The position numbers and the translations under genes were made by a program. This document shows positions 54,609 to 64,000 of a DNA stretch of 64,000 nt, piece by piece. The stretch comes from Leptodactylus fallax (lineage: Eukaryota; Chordata; Amphibia; Anura; Leptodactylidae), in assembly GCA_947044405.1 (NCBI GenBank), contig CAMRHE010000323.1, positions 867,001 to 931,000 on the forward strand, in the 5' to 3' direction. How positions within the stretch are numbered: the first letter of the stretch is position 1; each line of letters begins with the position of its first letter. The notes below the pieces were generated by a model. The model saw nothing but the letters and a program-made list of their open reading frames with translations. It was not told the DNA's origin and searched no databases.

Positions 54609-57416
54609 TAGATATATTCTTGTACATAGGAGCAGTATTATAGTAGTTATATTCTTGTACATAGGAGCAGTATTATAGTAGTTATATTCTTGTACATAGG
54701 AGCAGTATTATAGTAGTTATATTCTTGTACATAGGAGCAGTATTATAGTAGTTATATTCCTGTATATAGGAGCAGTATTATAGTAGTTATATTCTTGTAC
54801 ATAGGAGTAATATTATAGTAGTTATATTCTTGTACATAGGAGCAGTATTATAGTAGTTATATTCTTGTACATAGGGGCAGTATTATAGTAGTTATAGTCT
54901 TGTACATAGGAGTAGTATTATAGTAGTTATATTCTTGTACATAGGGGCAGTATTATAGTAGTTATATTCTTGTACATAGGAGCAGTATTATAGTAGTTAT
55001 ATTCTTGTACATAGGGGGCAGTATTATAGTAGTTATATTCTTGTACATAGGGGCAGTATTATAGTAGTTATATTCTTGTACATAGGAGCAGTATTATAGT
55101 AGTTATATTCTTGTACATAGGAGCAGTATTATAGTAGTTCTATTCTTGTACATAGTAGCAGTATTATAGTAGTTATATTCTTGTACATAGGAGCAGTATT
55201 ATAGTAGTTATATTCTTGTACATAGGAGCAGTATTATAGTAGTTATATTCTTGTACATAGGAGGTAGTATTATAGTAGTTATATTCTTGTACATAGGGGC
55301 AGTATTATAGTAGTTATATTCTTGTACATAGGAGCAGTATTATAGTAGTTATATTCTTGTACATAGGAGCAGTATTATAGTAGTTATATTCTTGAACATA
55401 GGAGCAGTATTATAGTAGTTATATTCTTGAACATAGGAGCAGTATTATAGTAGTTATATTCTTGTACATAGGAGCAGTATTATAGTAGTTATATTCTTGT
55501 ACATAGGAGGTAGTATTATAGTAGTTATATTCTTGTACATAGGGGCAGTATTATAGTAGTTATATTCTTGTACATAGGAGCAGTATTATAGTAGTTATAT
55601 TCTTGTACATAGGAGGTAGTATTATAGTAGTTATATTCTTGTACATAGTAGCAGTATTATAGTAGTTATATTCTTGTCCATAGGAGCAGTATTATAGTAG
55701 TTATATTCTTGTACATAGGAGCAGTATTATAGTAGTTATATTCTTGTACATAGGAGCAGTATTATAGTAGTTATATTCTTGTACATAGGGGCAGTATTAT
55801 AGTAGTTATATTCTTGTACATAGGAGGTAGTATTATAGTAGTTATAGTCTCGTACATAGGAGCAGTATTATAGTAGTTATATTCTTGTACATAGGGGCAG
55901 TATTATAGTAGTTATATTCTTGTACATAGGGGCAGTATTATAGTAGTTATATTCTTGTACATAGGGGCAGTATTATAGTAGTTATATTCTTGTACATAGG
56001 AGCAGTATTATAGTAGTTATATTCTTGTACATAGGGAACAGTATTATAGTAGTTATATTCTTGTACATAGCAGTATTATAGTAGTTATATTCTTGTACAT
56101 AGGGGCAGTATTATAGTAGTTATATTCTTGTACATAGGAGCAGTATTATAGTAGTTATATTCTTGTACATAGGAGGTAGTATTATAGTAGTTATATTCTT
56201 GTACATAGGAGGTAGTATTATAGTAGTTATATTCTTGTAGATAGGAGCAGTATTATAGTAGTTATATTCTTGTACATAGGAGGTAGTATTATAGTAGTTA
56301 TATTCTTGTACATAGGAGCAGTATTATAGTAGTTATATTCTTGTACATAGGAGGTAGTATTATAGTAGTTATATTCTTGTACATAAGGAGCAGTATTATA
56401 GTAGTTATATTCTTGTACATAGGAGCAGTATTATAGTAGTTATATTCTTGTACATAGGAGCAGTATTATAGTAGTTATATTCTTGAACATAGGAGCAGTA
56501 TTATAGTAGTTATATTCTTGTACATAGGAGCAGTATTATAGTAGTTATATTCTTGTACATAGGAGGTAGTATTATAGTAGTTATATTCTTGTACATAGGG
56601 GCAGTATTATAGTAGTTATATTCTTGTACATAGGAGCAGTATTATAGTAGTTATATTCTTGTACATAGGAGCAGTATTATAGTAGTTATATTCTTGTACA
56701 TAGGAGGTAGTATTATAGTAGTTATATTCTTGTACATAGTAGCAGTATTATAGTAGTTATATTCTTGTCCATAGGAGCAGTATTATAGTAGTTATATTCT
56801 TGTACATAGGAGCAGTATTATAGTAGTTATATTCTTGTACATAGGAGCAGTATTATAGTAGTTATATTCTTGTACATAGGGGCAGTATTATAGTAGTTAT
56901 ATTCTTGTACATAGGAGGTAGTATTATAGTAGTTATATTCTTGTACATAGGGGCAGTATTATAGTAGTTATATTCTTGTACATAGGGAACAGTATTATAG
57001 TAGTTATATTCTTGTCCATAGGAGCAGTATTATAGTAGTTATATTCTTGTACATAGGAGCAGTATTATAGTAGTTATAATCTTGTACATAGGGAACAGTA
57101 TTATAGTAGTTATATTCTTGTACATAGCAGTATTATAGTAGTTATATTCTTGTACATAGGGGCAGTATTATAGTAGTTATATTCTTGTACATAGGGAACA
57201 GTATTATAGTAGTTATATTCTTGTACATAGGAGCAGTATTATAGTAGTTATATTCTTGTACATAGGAGCAGTATTATAGTAGTTATATTCTTGTACATAG
57301 AGGGCAGTATTATAGTAGTTATATTCTAGTACATAGGAGCAGTATTATAGTAGTTATATTCTTGTACATAGGAGCAGTATTATAGTAGTTATATTCTTGT
57401 ACATAGGATCAGTATT
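54609..57416. repeat. 35-bp satellite array 3 (about 80 units, reverse orientation)
   Basis: Same unit and orientation as array 2 (agtagttatattcttgtaca, taggagcagtattat). Variants include aggagg-t-agta, catagtagcag and ttcttgaacata. Some variant blocks recur in order (for example around 55490-55700 and 56550-56790), a sign of larger segmental duplication inside the array. It lies in the intron splitting FN3-1. Confidence 0.98.
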
Positions 57417-58574
57417 ATGATAGGGGTAGGGGATAGTTATATTCCTATATATATAGAGCGTATATTCAACAAAACCTTCCTGTGTAGTGTTTTCCATTTG
57501 TCATGGTTTGTGAACCATTCCATTTTCCTCTCAAAAGAATTTATGTGTGGGTTTTCGTACCTAGCACTTTGGGCGGCAGCCATCAATCTACAAGTGATTT
57601 AGACTTCAGGCCCGACCAGAGAAAATCATTCTATGGGTCCACCCTCCAGCAGTTCGCATCTCATGATGATTTATAACCATGATTTCACTATTTATTCATT
57701 AAGTATTTGGCTAAGTTACAGTCAGTAATATATTTCATTAGTGCAGTATATACAGTTTTGTTGTTTTGTTATTATTGATTTCTATAGGGTTTTACTTTAT
57801 TGAGGATAAAACCATTGGTGTCACATCTTGTAAAAATGGCAGCCAACTTCAATTCTGTGCCTGCATTAGGTTATTCGTTTGCCCACACTGCGTTCCTATT
57901 GCTACAATCACATGATGTATCTGCCCGATGCCGGCATGTAACCTGGCCTTTAAAATGGGAAATAGTTACCGACATCTACATAATATTATTTCCTTTCCGC
58001 CCACAGACTGACATTGTGCTCTATCAGGACTCAACATTCTGTTCTGCTTTGTGACCACAATATAGAAATTCTAAAGTTTCCTCTGATGCTTTGTGTTCAG
58101 TTTCAGACAATGACAGTGAATAGTTAGGGGGCAGGAATAAACCGGTGTATTGTTCCCATCCTATGTCAGCTGCCTATGAAGTGAGGCAAGCCATTTCGGG
58201 AACAATCTACTATTGTGTCTCAGACACCAAACATGTTTTCACAGACATTAATCCAACCGAAAACAGAATAACATAAGAAGGTGCAACGTAATGTGACAAA
58301 TGGAGAGTATAAGGGGTATATGGGGAGCATAGAAATGTCTAGATATTCTAGATCATTTCTCATTAGGCATACCAGTATGCAGCCATTGGTTTGTTCGGTC
58401 AATTGCCTATTATTGTTGGCACAATGTAATCTTGCTAGATTATCCAGACTGAAAAGAATGCTACACCCTCAGACCCTCAGTCCTGTCTATGTTATACGCA
58501 CAAGGAATAATTCACATGAAGTAAGATGTGAGGTCAGAATTTCAATCTTACATTGATTTCTTAATTGAGATACA

Positions 58575-58750
58575 AAGAAGGAAAGGAAAAGAAAGAAAGA
58601 AAGAGCAAGAGAGAAAAAGAAAGAAAGAGCAAGAGAGAAAAAGAAAGAAAGAAAGAAAGAAAGAAAGAAGGAAGGAAGGAAGGAAGGAAGGAAGGAAGGA
58701 AGGAAGGAAGGAAGGAAGGAAGGAAGGAAGGAAGGAAGGAAAGAAAGAAA
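58575..58750. repeat. Compound (GAAA)n-(GGAA)n microsatellite
   Basis: Purine-only on the plus strand: gaaaga and gagcaagagagaaaaag repeats, then about 20 perfect ggaa tetramers. Polypurine sequence of this kind can form triplex DNA. Open frames here are Lys/Arg/Glu-only artefacts. Confidence 0.96.
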
Positions 58751-58984
58751 TTCATCAGGACTTCCTTCAAAGATTCCACCATGTCTGAAAATGGGGTGGC
58801 TTGCAGTGCTGTTTTTCCTGTCAAAATGATGGGTGCCTTGGTGGAACCCAATGGACCCTATTATAAGATGGTTGGGTATTTCGAGCACCTCTAGTATTCT
58901 TCATTCGATGGGCCATGTAGAGTTTGGTTTCCATTCCAAAGAGAACCACAATTTAAATTTGGACAGAGCGTAAGGTGAACAGAG

Positions 58985-59042
58985 ATAGATACAGTAGATA
59001 GATAGATAGATAGATAGATAGATATGGGATAGATAGATAGAG

Positions 59043-59075
<33 letters not shown>

Positions 59076-59223
59076 TGAGATAGTAGATAGATAGATAGAT
59101 AGATAGATAGATATAAGACAGATAGATAGAGAGATAGATATGAGACAGAGAGATAGATGAGAGAGATAGATAGATAGATAGATAGATAGATATGAGTAGT
59201 AGATAGATAGATAGATAGATATG

Positions 59224-59256
<33 letters not shown>

Positions 59257-59282
59257 TGGATAGATATGGGATAGATAGATTG

Positions 59283-59332
<50 letters not shown>
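58985..59332. repeat. Compound (GATA)n microsatellite
   Basis: About 350 bp of gata tetramers broken by gatatgag and gagagata interruptions. It ends 50 bp from the first FN3 exon. Confidence 0.97.
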
Positions 59333-59382
59333 ATCATTGATTATTCTTAAAGATTTTACATTTCACTCTTCACATCATTTAC

Positions 59383-59499
59383 CTGATTTTGGGGTCACTA
59401 GTAGTTTATAGCCTTTAATTCTATCTTTGGAGGCCTTCCATGATATCTGTACACTATCATGGGCTACTACATGGTACCTTAATTTTGTTGGTGGAGTCA
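59383..59499 (-). CDS. COL14A1: COL14A1 exon: first half of FN3 domain 1
   Basis: 117 nt, phase 1 in and out. The translation starts [12 protein letters not shown] and includes the FN3 core Trp (QISW) and GYKLLVTP. The acceptor is tgcAG and the donor gtaaat. It is the most N-terminal exon I can find. The exon carrying the start codon and signal peptide must lie further right, beyond the window or unrecognised. Just left on the plus strand lies a long GATA microsatellite, ending about 50 nt inside the downstream intron. Confidence 0.93.
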
Positions 59500-60897
59500 C
59501 TGCAAAAGTAGAAAGAAACAAAAGTCAATGAACAGGACGGAGATATCTATATAAACCCACATGCTAGCACCACCGGTTACTATCGGATTACACTCCCGCA
59601 TGACATACCACTGACAGGCCCCCTAAATTAGGACAAGACAATTCATGTTAGAGTTTAGAACATTAGTCAACCACACCGAGGACAACAACTAATGGGTTTG
59701 TCAGAACTTTAAGTTTCTACTGAAAAAAAAAAAATTTGTTTACATTTTCAGATAGTGTGTTACTATGGGGCATGACATGCTCTAGATAGGTAGATCACTA
59801 GATAGTTCTAGATGACTTTAAGACCTCAGCTCTAGTTAAGTAGATTACTAGACAGATAGCACTAGATGACTAAGACTTGAGCTGTAGATAGCTAGATCAT
59901 TAGATAACTCTAGATAGATTGTTAGATGGATAGGTCTAGATGACTTTAACACTTGATCTCTAGATAGGAAGATCACTCTGCCTAGTCATAGAGAGCCTTG
60001 GTTGCACAGTCTGTGCGGAGGTCTGTGTGCCTACGAAGGGCACAGACTTGTAGACAATAGACTTGGACTCTGTGTGCAATCCCTTGTAGAAACACACAAA
60101 ACATGGACCAAACTATATCCATATAAATTAGCCAATTGGGCTAAAACTCCCTGCTATTTCTCTTTATTGATTAGGCAGAGTGCTGATAGAGCACTCTGCC
60201 CAATCATAGAGAGACCTGGTTGTATATTTCAAATAGAAAAACATCTTTGGGATAGCAGAGCCCTACAAACTCTCACACACAGTAGCAAAGAGAATGGCAC
60301 CAGTCAGGGCTGGGCCCCCCTGTGCAAGGGGCCCCATAGCAGTTAAATACTTCTTGGAGGAAGTAGGGTGGATGTTACAGATTATCATCTTTCATACATA
60401 GGTTAAATATCAGACGATAAGTAATATATTATTGGATTAACCCTTTACTTGTCGCAATTAGAATGTGGCAGAAATTAATTATTAATCATTTTCAGTAAGT
60501 CAGTGACTTGTTTTGTCGTATTGAAGTTTTTTGGACAAGATGGGACAGGAATGTTGAGCAGGGCTGGAGCTCAGGTGAGCGGTGAGCCTGATAACATGCA
60601 ATGTATTCAGATACAAGGAGCGCTCGGGGGAATATTCCATTATTAATAGCTCCGAGGCCACGTCTTTATAGCATGGCCTATGTTAATGAACCTACATACT
60701 TTCCATTCGTTATCTGCAATATCCAGCAAATGTAACGACCCTGCTGGTATTTTATGTGGAAAATTTCAAAAATTTGAAATAATATATAGTAATATGTACA
60801 TAGTAATAAGTGAATGGCCGCCCTGTGTTACTATAGGGATCAGAACTCAAGGGCATAAAATTAAAAAAGTAAACCCGTTCAATTGTCCACCGGTACA
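59500..60897. other. Intron sequence without recognised exon
   Basis: Searched for the signal-peptide exon of COL14A1 on the minus strand without success. A patch at 59770-59990 has loosely repeated ctagatagnt phrases. No other structure seen. Confidence 0.55.
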
Positions 60898-61012
60898 GCG
60901 ATGACATCAGGTGTAGTCACTGGCCTCAGTGTCACATACATATGACCGCTAAGGCCGGTGACCACTTCAGTGGTCATATGAATGATATATGTGACGTCAT
61001 CGCTTCAGGAAT
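60898..61012. repeat. Hairpin-forming inverted repeat
   Basis: gcgatgacatcaggtg pairs imperfectly with atgtgacgtcatcgc; inside, cacatacatatgaccgct and cagtggtcatatgaatgata pair. Probably a small MITE. Confidence 0.65.
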
Positions 61013-61513
61013 GGTATAGGTTATTTCTTTATTTTATACCATTGCCTACTCTTACCTGGATTTCTGAAGATCAGAATAAATCTCTGGATCAATGACCCCT
61101 CTACACTAATCTAGTACCCAAATTGTAATATTATTACACTTAAAAAAGGCACCCAGGCCCCTTAAGATAGGTCATCTGACTCCTGGCCCCTCTTAAAGAG
61201 GCTGTGGCATTTCAGCAAGAGCTGTGTTCCCTTAATAGTTTACCAGGCACCATATAGTTGGCCTATAGTTGCTGTTCCTGGTATTGGATGCACTATAGCT
61301 CAGTCCCATTCAAGTGAATGGGACTGAGGTCCTCTACAAGGCATAGTCACTAGCAATAGAGGGGATTTGGAACTCATTGGGGATCGTGGTAGTCGCCCTC
61401 CATGGATTTCATATTATAGTTCTGGAAAATCCCTTTAAGAATGATAGAATTCTGCCTGCCTACAGTGTCATATATCTTACAGGATTTGGAGATCTATTAG
61501 ATAAATGAATAAA

Positions 61514-61735
61514 TTAAAGGGGTTATCCAGGATTAGAAAACATGGCTGCTTTCTCTGAGAAAGAACTCTACTTCCCCCTCTCAGGAAGTGACATCACATC
61601 TGCTGGTCACATGTCCTGACTGAGCTGCAGCACGGCCATGTGACCAACAGATGTGATGTCACTTTCTGAGAAGAGGAAGTAGAGTTCTTTCTCAGAGAAA
61701 GCAGCCATGTCTTCTAATCCTTGATAACCCCTAAA
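61514..61735. mobile_element. T2-like foldback MITE, unamplified relative of 41365-42290
   Basis: Left end ttaaaggggttatccaggat pairs with right atccttgataacccct. Arms pair nearly throughout: catggctgctttctctgaga with tctcagagaaagcagccatg, gtgacatcacatctg with cagatgtgatgtcac. About 220 bp, a clean stem-loop. Confidence 0.85.
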
Positions 61736-61856
61736 ATCGCAATATATTGGCCCTAAGCACTATATGGTGTTAAAATAGAACATATCTAAATATTAAATTA
61801 CCAAATGATGATTGTCCTAAACTACAGAAATATTATGAAATCTGACAATGAGGTCC

Positions 61857-62250
61857 TTAAAGGGGTTATCTAGGGTTTGGTCCTCAGGATAGGTCATAAA
61901 TATCTGATCGGTGGGGGAGCCATCAGCTACCCCCGCACAGATCAGCTGTCCGAAGGTGTGTCCACTTCCTTTACTATATAGTGTATGGAGTCAAAAACAG
62001 ATAGCTCCATGCCCTATATAGTGGCCAGGTGCCATTACTACAGCTTAGCTACCATTGACGTCACTATACAGTATAAGGAGATATCTACTTCCATCTCCAT
62101 GCACTGTATAGTACAGATGTCAAAAGCAACCCCAAAACAGCTGATTCACTCGGGGGCCAGTTGTCGGACCCCAATCATTCAGATATGTATTGTCTATTCT
62201 ATGGCTTGGCCATAAATATAAAACCCTGGACAACTCAAATTTTAAGTCCA
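61857..62250. mobile_element. T2/Kolobok-like foldback MITE
   Basis: Starts ttaaaggggttatctagggt; the right end aaccctggacaactcaaattttaa is partly diverged. Inner pairs include cataaatatctgatcggtgg against the atggcttggccataaatat side. Same general family as 16161-16510 and 18093-18456. Confidence 0.72.
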
Positions 62251-62689
62251 ACATGGGTTGCCTGCAGTCTAGCCCCTTTTAAGTAATGTAACTGAACTGC
62301 AATGCCGGACATAACCAACGTACAAGGATGGCGCTGTTTCTGAGAATAAAACAGACCTTTTTTGGAATCTTAAAAATTTCACACATTGATAAGAAGACAT
62401 TATTGTGTACATATATAAACATTGAACATTTTAACCATTGATTACATACAATACTACACGTTACAGCATATAAACAGCAAATACAAGGAAATAACCATCA
62501 CCAACGAAGAACAAACCATTGCCCAATACCTTGACAGACCACACCGTCCAACTAGCTCAACCAATCTATTTGGCCAACACATTATATACTACAGTAGAAT
62601 TTCAAGACTACAGGATATGTGCCAACCATTCCACATAACTAGTGTATAGAAATATGCCAAATTTTTTACCAAAATTAAAGGGCATTAAA

Positions 62690-62940
62690 GCTCTATTCAG
62701 ACAATCATGATCAAACGGCCATGAAAAATGCCCCTTTTTCATTGCCTTTGTGGGGTACCCGTTTTCACAGATCCCTCATAGATTTGAGTCTATTGAGGGA
62801 TCTGTGAAAATGGGCAAAAATTGGTATCCTATTTTTTGACGCTTGTTAAATCAGATTTAAAAAATTGGGCAAAAATTATTTTAAAAATATTGGTTTACAA
62901 AAAACGGCCATTAAATGTTATTGTGTGAATAGAGCCTAAA
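62690..62940. mobile_element. Non-autonomous element with GCTCTATTCANACAAT ends
   Basis: Left agctctattcagacaatca and right tattgtgtgaatagagc are inverted, and the next part also pairs (aacggccatg / aacggccatt). An internal hairpin uses atccctcatagatttgagtc. Confidence 0.7.
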
Positions 62941-64000
62941 AGTATATAAAAATGGCTACACAATTTTATATACATTATTTATATTATTTTATATATAGGC
63001 TTTATAATTAATATATTATTTTCATTATTTTTAATATTTTTTAAGTATTATTCTCTTATATTTTGTCTAATATTTTTTTAATTTTTTTTTCCACATCTAG
63101 TTATGCTTAAAAAAACAAAACAATTGGCACACACAAAAAAAAAAAAAAAATAGACGCACACAACTATGACATACATCTACACGAAAAATAAAATTGGGAT
63201 TACTCTGAAGAGTCACCAACCTGTACAGATTGTCTCTTATGTCAGTGGGCACCTAGAGTCTGTGGAACAAAAGCTAATTTCTCGTGGTATGAAAAAAAAA
63301 AGAAAGGATTAAACTAAAAATAAAAAAATTTAAAAAAACACTAAAATAATAAATTAGTCTCCTACATTGAAAAAAAACCATAAAATTTAAATGATTAATA
63401 AAATAATAAATAAGTAAAAAAAAAAATAATAATAATAAAATAAATGAATAAAATATAGTAAATCGATAAGATAAAAAACACAAAATGGTCACTCTTCCGA
63501 GGTGCACCTAAAAATTTAACAAACTCTACTCAATCAGATAAGATTAATAGATTTGTGGAAAAATAGTGATCCCTTCAGCATTTAAGACGTATTGGGACAC
63601 TTTGAAGTAAAGACAAAGTTATTTCCCGTCATGTCCCAACTTGAAGATTGTCCAGATGGTCTCCCAAAAATTAAGAGCATATAACAGCCTAGAAAGCCTA
63701 TACAATAAAACACTTAAAACACGTAATAGAAGAGCAAGCAGGGTTCACATATTTCATTACATACAATGCCATAAATAGCTTTTCTCTGCTCTGTTGGTTG
63801 AAGGTTTTGGGTTAAGACATAATAAAGATCCGAGATGAAATAATGCAATAAAACCAAAAACAAATATCAAGTACATAAAATAAATTCTTAGAAATACCAA
63901 AAAAATATTAGATACAGATAAATCATAGCTTAGTGGTCAGGGGGGTTTACAGATTTATTTTGTTAACTTGGATCTTTTTGCCTTTACAGCTGCTGCCTGG
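62941..64000. other. AT-rich intron sequence
   Basis: Very AT-rich, with A and T runs (for example 63128-63151 and 63290-63440). I see no exon, ORF of substance or tandem array. Confidence 0.6.

Larger units (their letters stand above)
3691..59499 (-). other. COL14A1: COL14A1 (collagen XIV, undulin), partial gene: 21 internal exons
   Basis: Collagen XIV is a secreted FACIT collagen that sits on the surface of collagen I fibrils and limits their diameter; its large N-terminal arm is built from FN3 and VWA domains. Joining the 21 exons listed separately gives one open frame of 916 codons with no internal stop: FN3-1 (codons 1-87), Lys/Arg-rich linker (88-112), VWA-1 (113-314), FN3-2 to FN3-5 (315-680), Thr/Pro hinge (681-696), FN3-6 and FN3-7 (697-877) and half of FN3-8 (878-916). 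Exon phases match at every junction (1-1 around the VWA; alternating 1-0 and 0-1 within most FN3 domains). Residue-level agreement with vertebrate COL14A1 as I remember it is strong, for example [13 protein letters not shown] and ALPMASDL. The full protein is about 1,800 residues, so this is about half. COL12A1 is the paralogue but has four VWA domains in a different order. Confidence 0.95.

Noticed and set aside
58487..58894. Open frames rich in Lys/Arg/Glu or Ser/Phe/Leu
   Set aside because: Translation of the GAAA/GGAA microsatellite on either strand.
58891..59337. Ile/Tyr/Leu/Ser-rich 148-codon frame
   Set aside because: Translation of the GATA microsatellite.
3691..59499. Assignment to COL12A1
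   Set aside because: COL12A1 has four VWA domains and more FN3 repeats. The order here (one FN3, VWA, then at least seven FN3 with a Thr/Pro hinge after FN3-5) and the residue match favour COL14A1.

Overview
This is vertebrate nuclear DNA, most probably from a frog. It contains the middle of one large gene on the minus strand, COL14A1 (collagen alpha-1(XIV), undulin), spread over at least 56 kb. I can place 21 consecutive coding exons with GT/AG boundaries and matching phases. Together they make 916 codons: first FN3 domain, basic linker, first von Willebrand A domain, FN3 domains 2-5, a Thr/Pro-rich hinge, FN3 domains 6-7 and the first half of FN3 domain 8. The order FN3-VWA-FN3x7 and the close residue match fit COL14A1 rather than the larger COL12A1. 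The signal-peptide exon lies to the right (not found in 59.5-64 kb). The rest of FN3-8, the second VWA, the TSPN domain and the triple helices lie to the left.

Everything else is intron, about 96% of the window, and almost all recognisable intron sequence is repeat. An amphibian origin is inferred from the collagen sequence and from the many foldback elements starting TTAAAGG/TTAAAGAG (like the T2/Kolobok MITEs of Xenopus), plus hAT, Tc1 and Ty3/gypsy elements.

Layout from left to right: 0-1.7 kb, array of a 35-bp satellite; 3.1-14 kb, four hAT-type non-autonomous elements with 8-bp target duplications, two carrying related internal 31-bp minisatellites, plus a 31-bp minisatellite at 10 kb; 14-20 kb, dense foldback MITEs between exons; 21.1-30.6 kb, a 49-bp satellite that grows out of a foldback element and is split by a young Ty3/gypsy retrotransposon (21.7-28.8 kb); 30.6-41 kb, most FN3 and VWA exons, a second copy of the foldback-plus-49-bp satellite (32.9-33.9 kb) and a second 35-bp array (39.2-40.5 kb); 41.4-42.3 kb, a foldback element with 17 copies of a 45-bp arm segment; 47.0-48.6 kb, an apparently intact Tc1-like transposon inserted in a decayed Tc1/mariner relative; 54.6-57.4 kb, a third and largest 35-bp array; 58.5-59.3 kb, GGAA and GATA microsatellites; 59.4 kb, the first FN3 exon; 60-64 kb, foldback elements and AT-rich DNA.

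No second host gene, tRNA, rRNA or CRISPR was found. The most interesting signals are: repeated conversion of transposon arms into tandem arrays, the same 35-bp satellite in opposite orientations inside one gene, a DD35E Tc1 with an open transposase, a candidate GTTAAAC frameshift site at the gypsy gag stop, and G/T-smeared sequence exactly at the two outer ends of the gypsy element that looks like an assembly fault.
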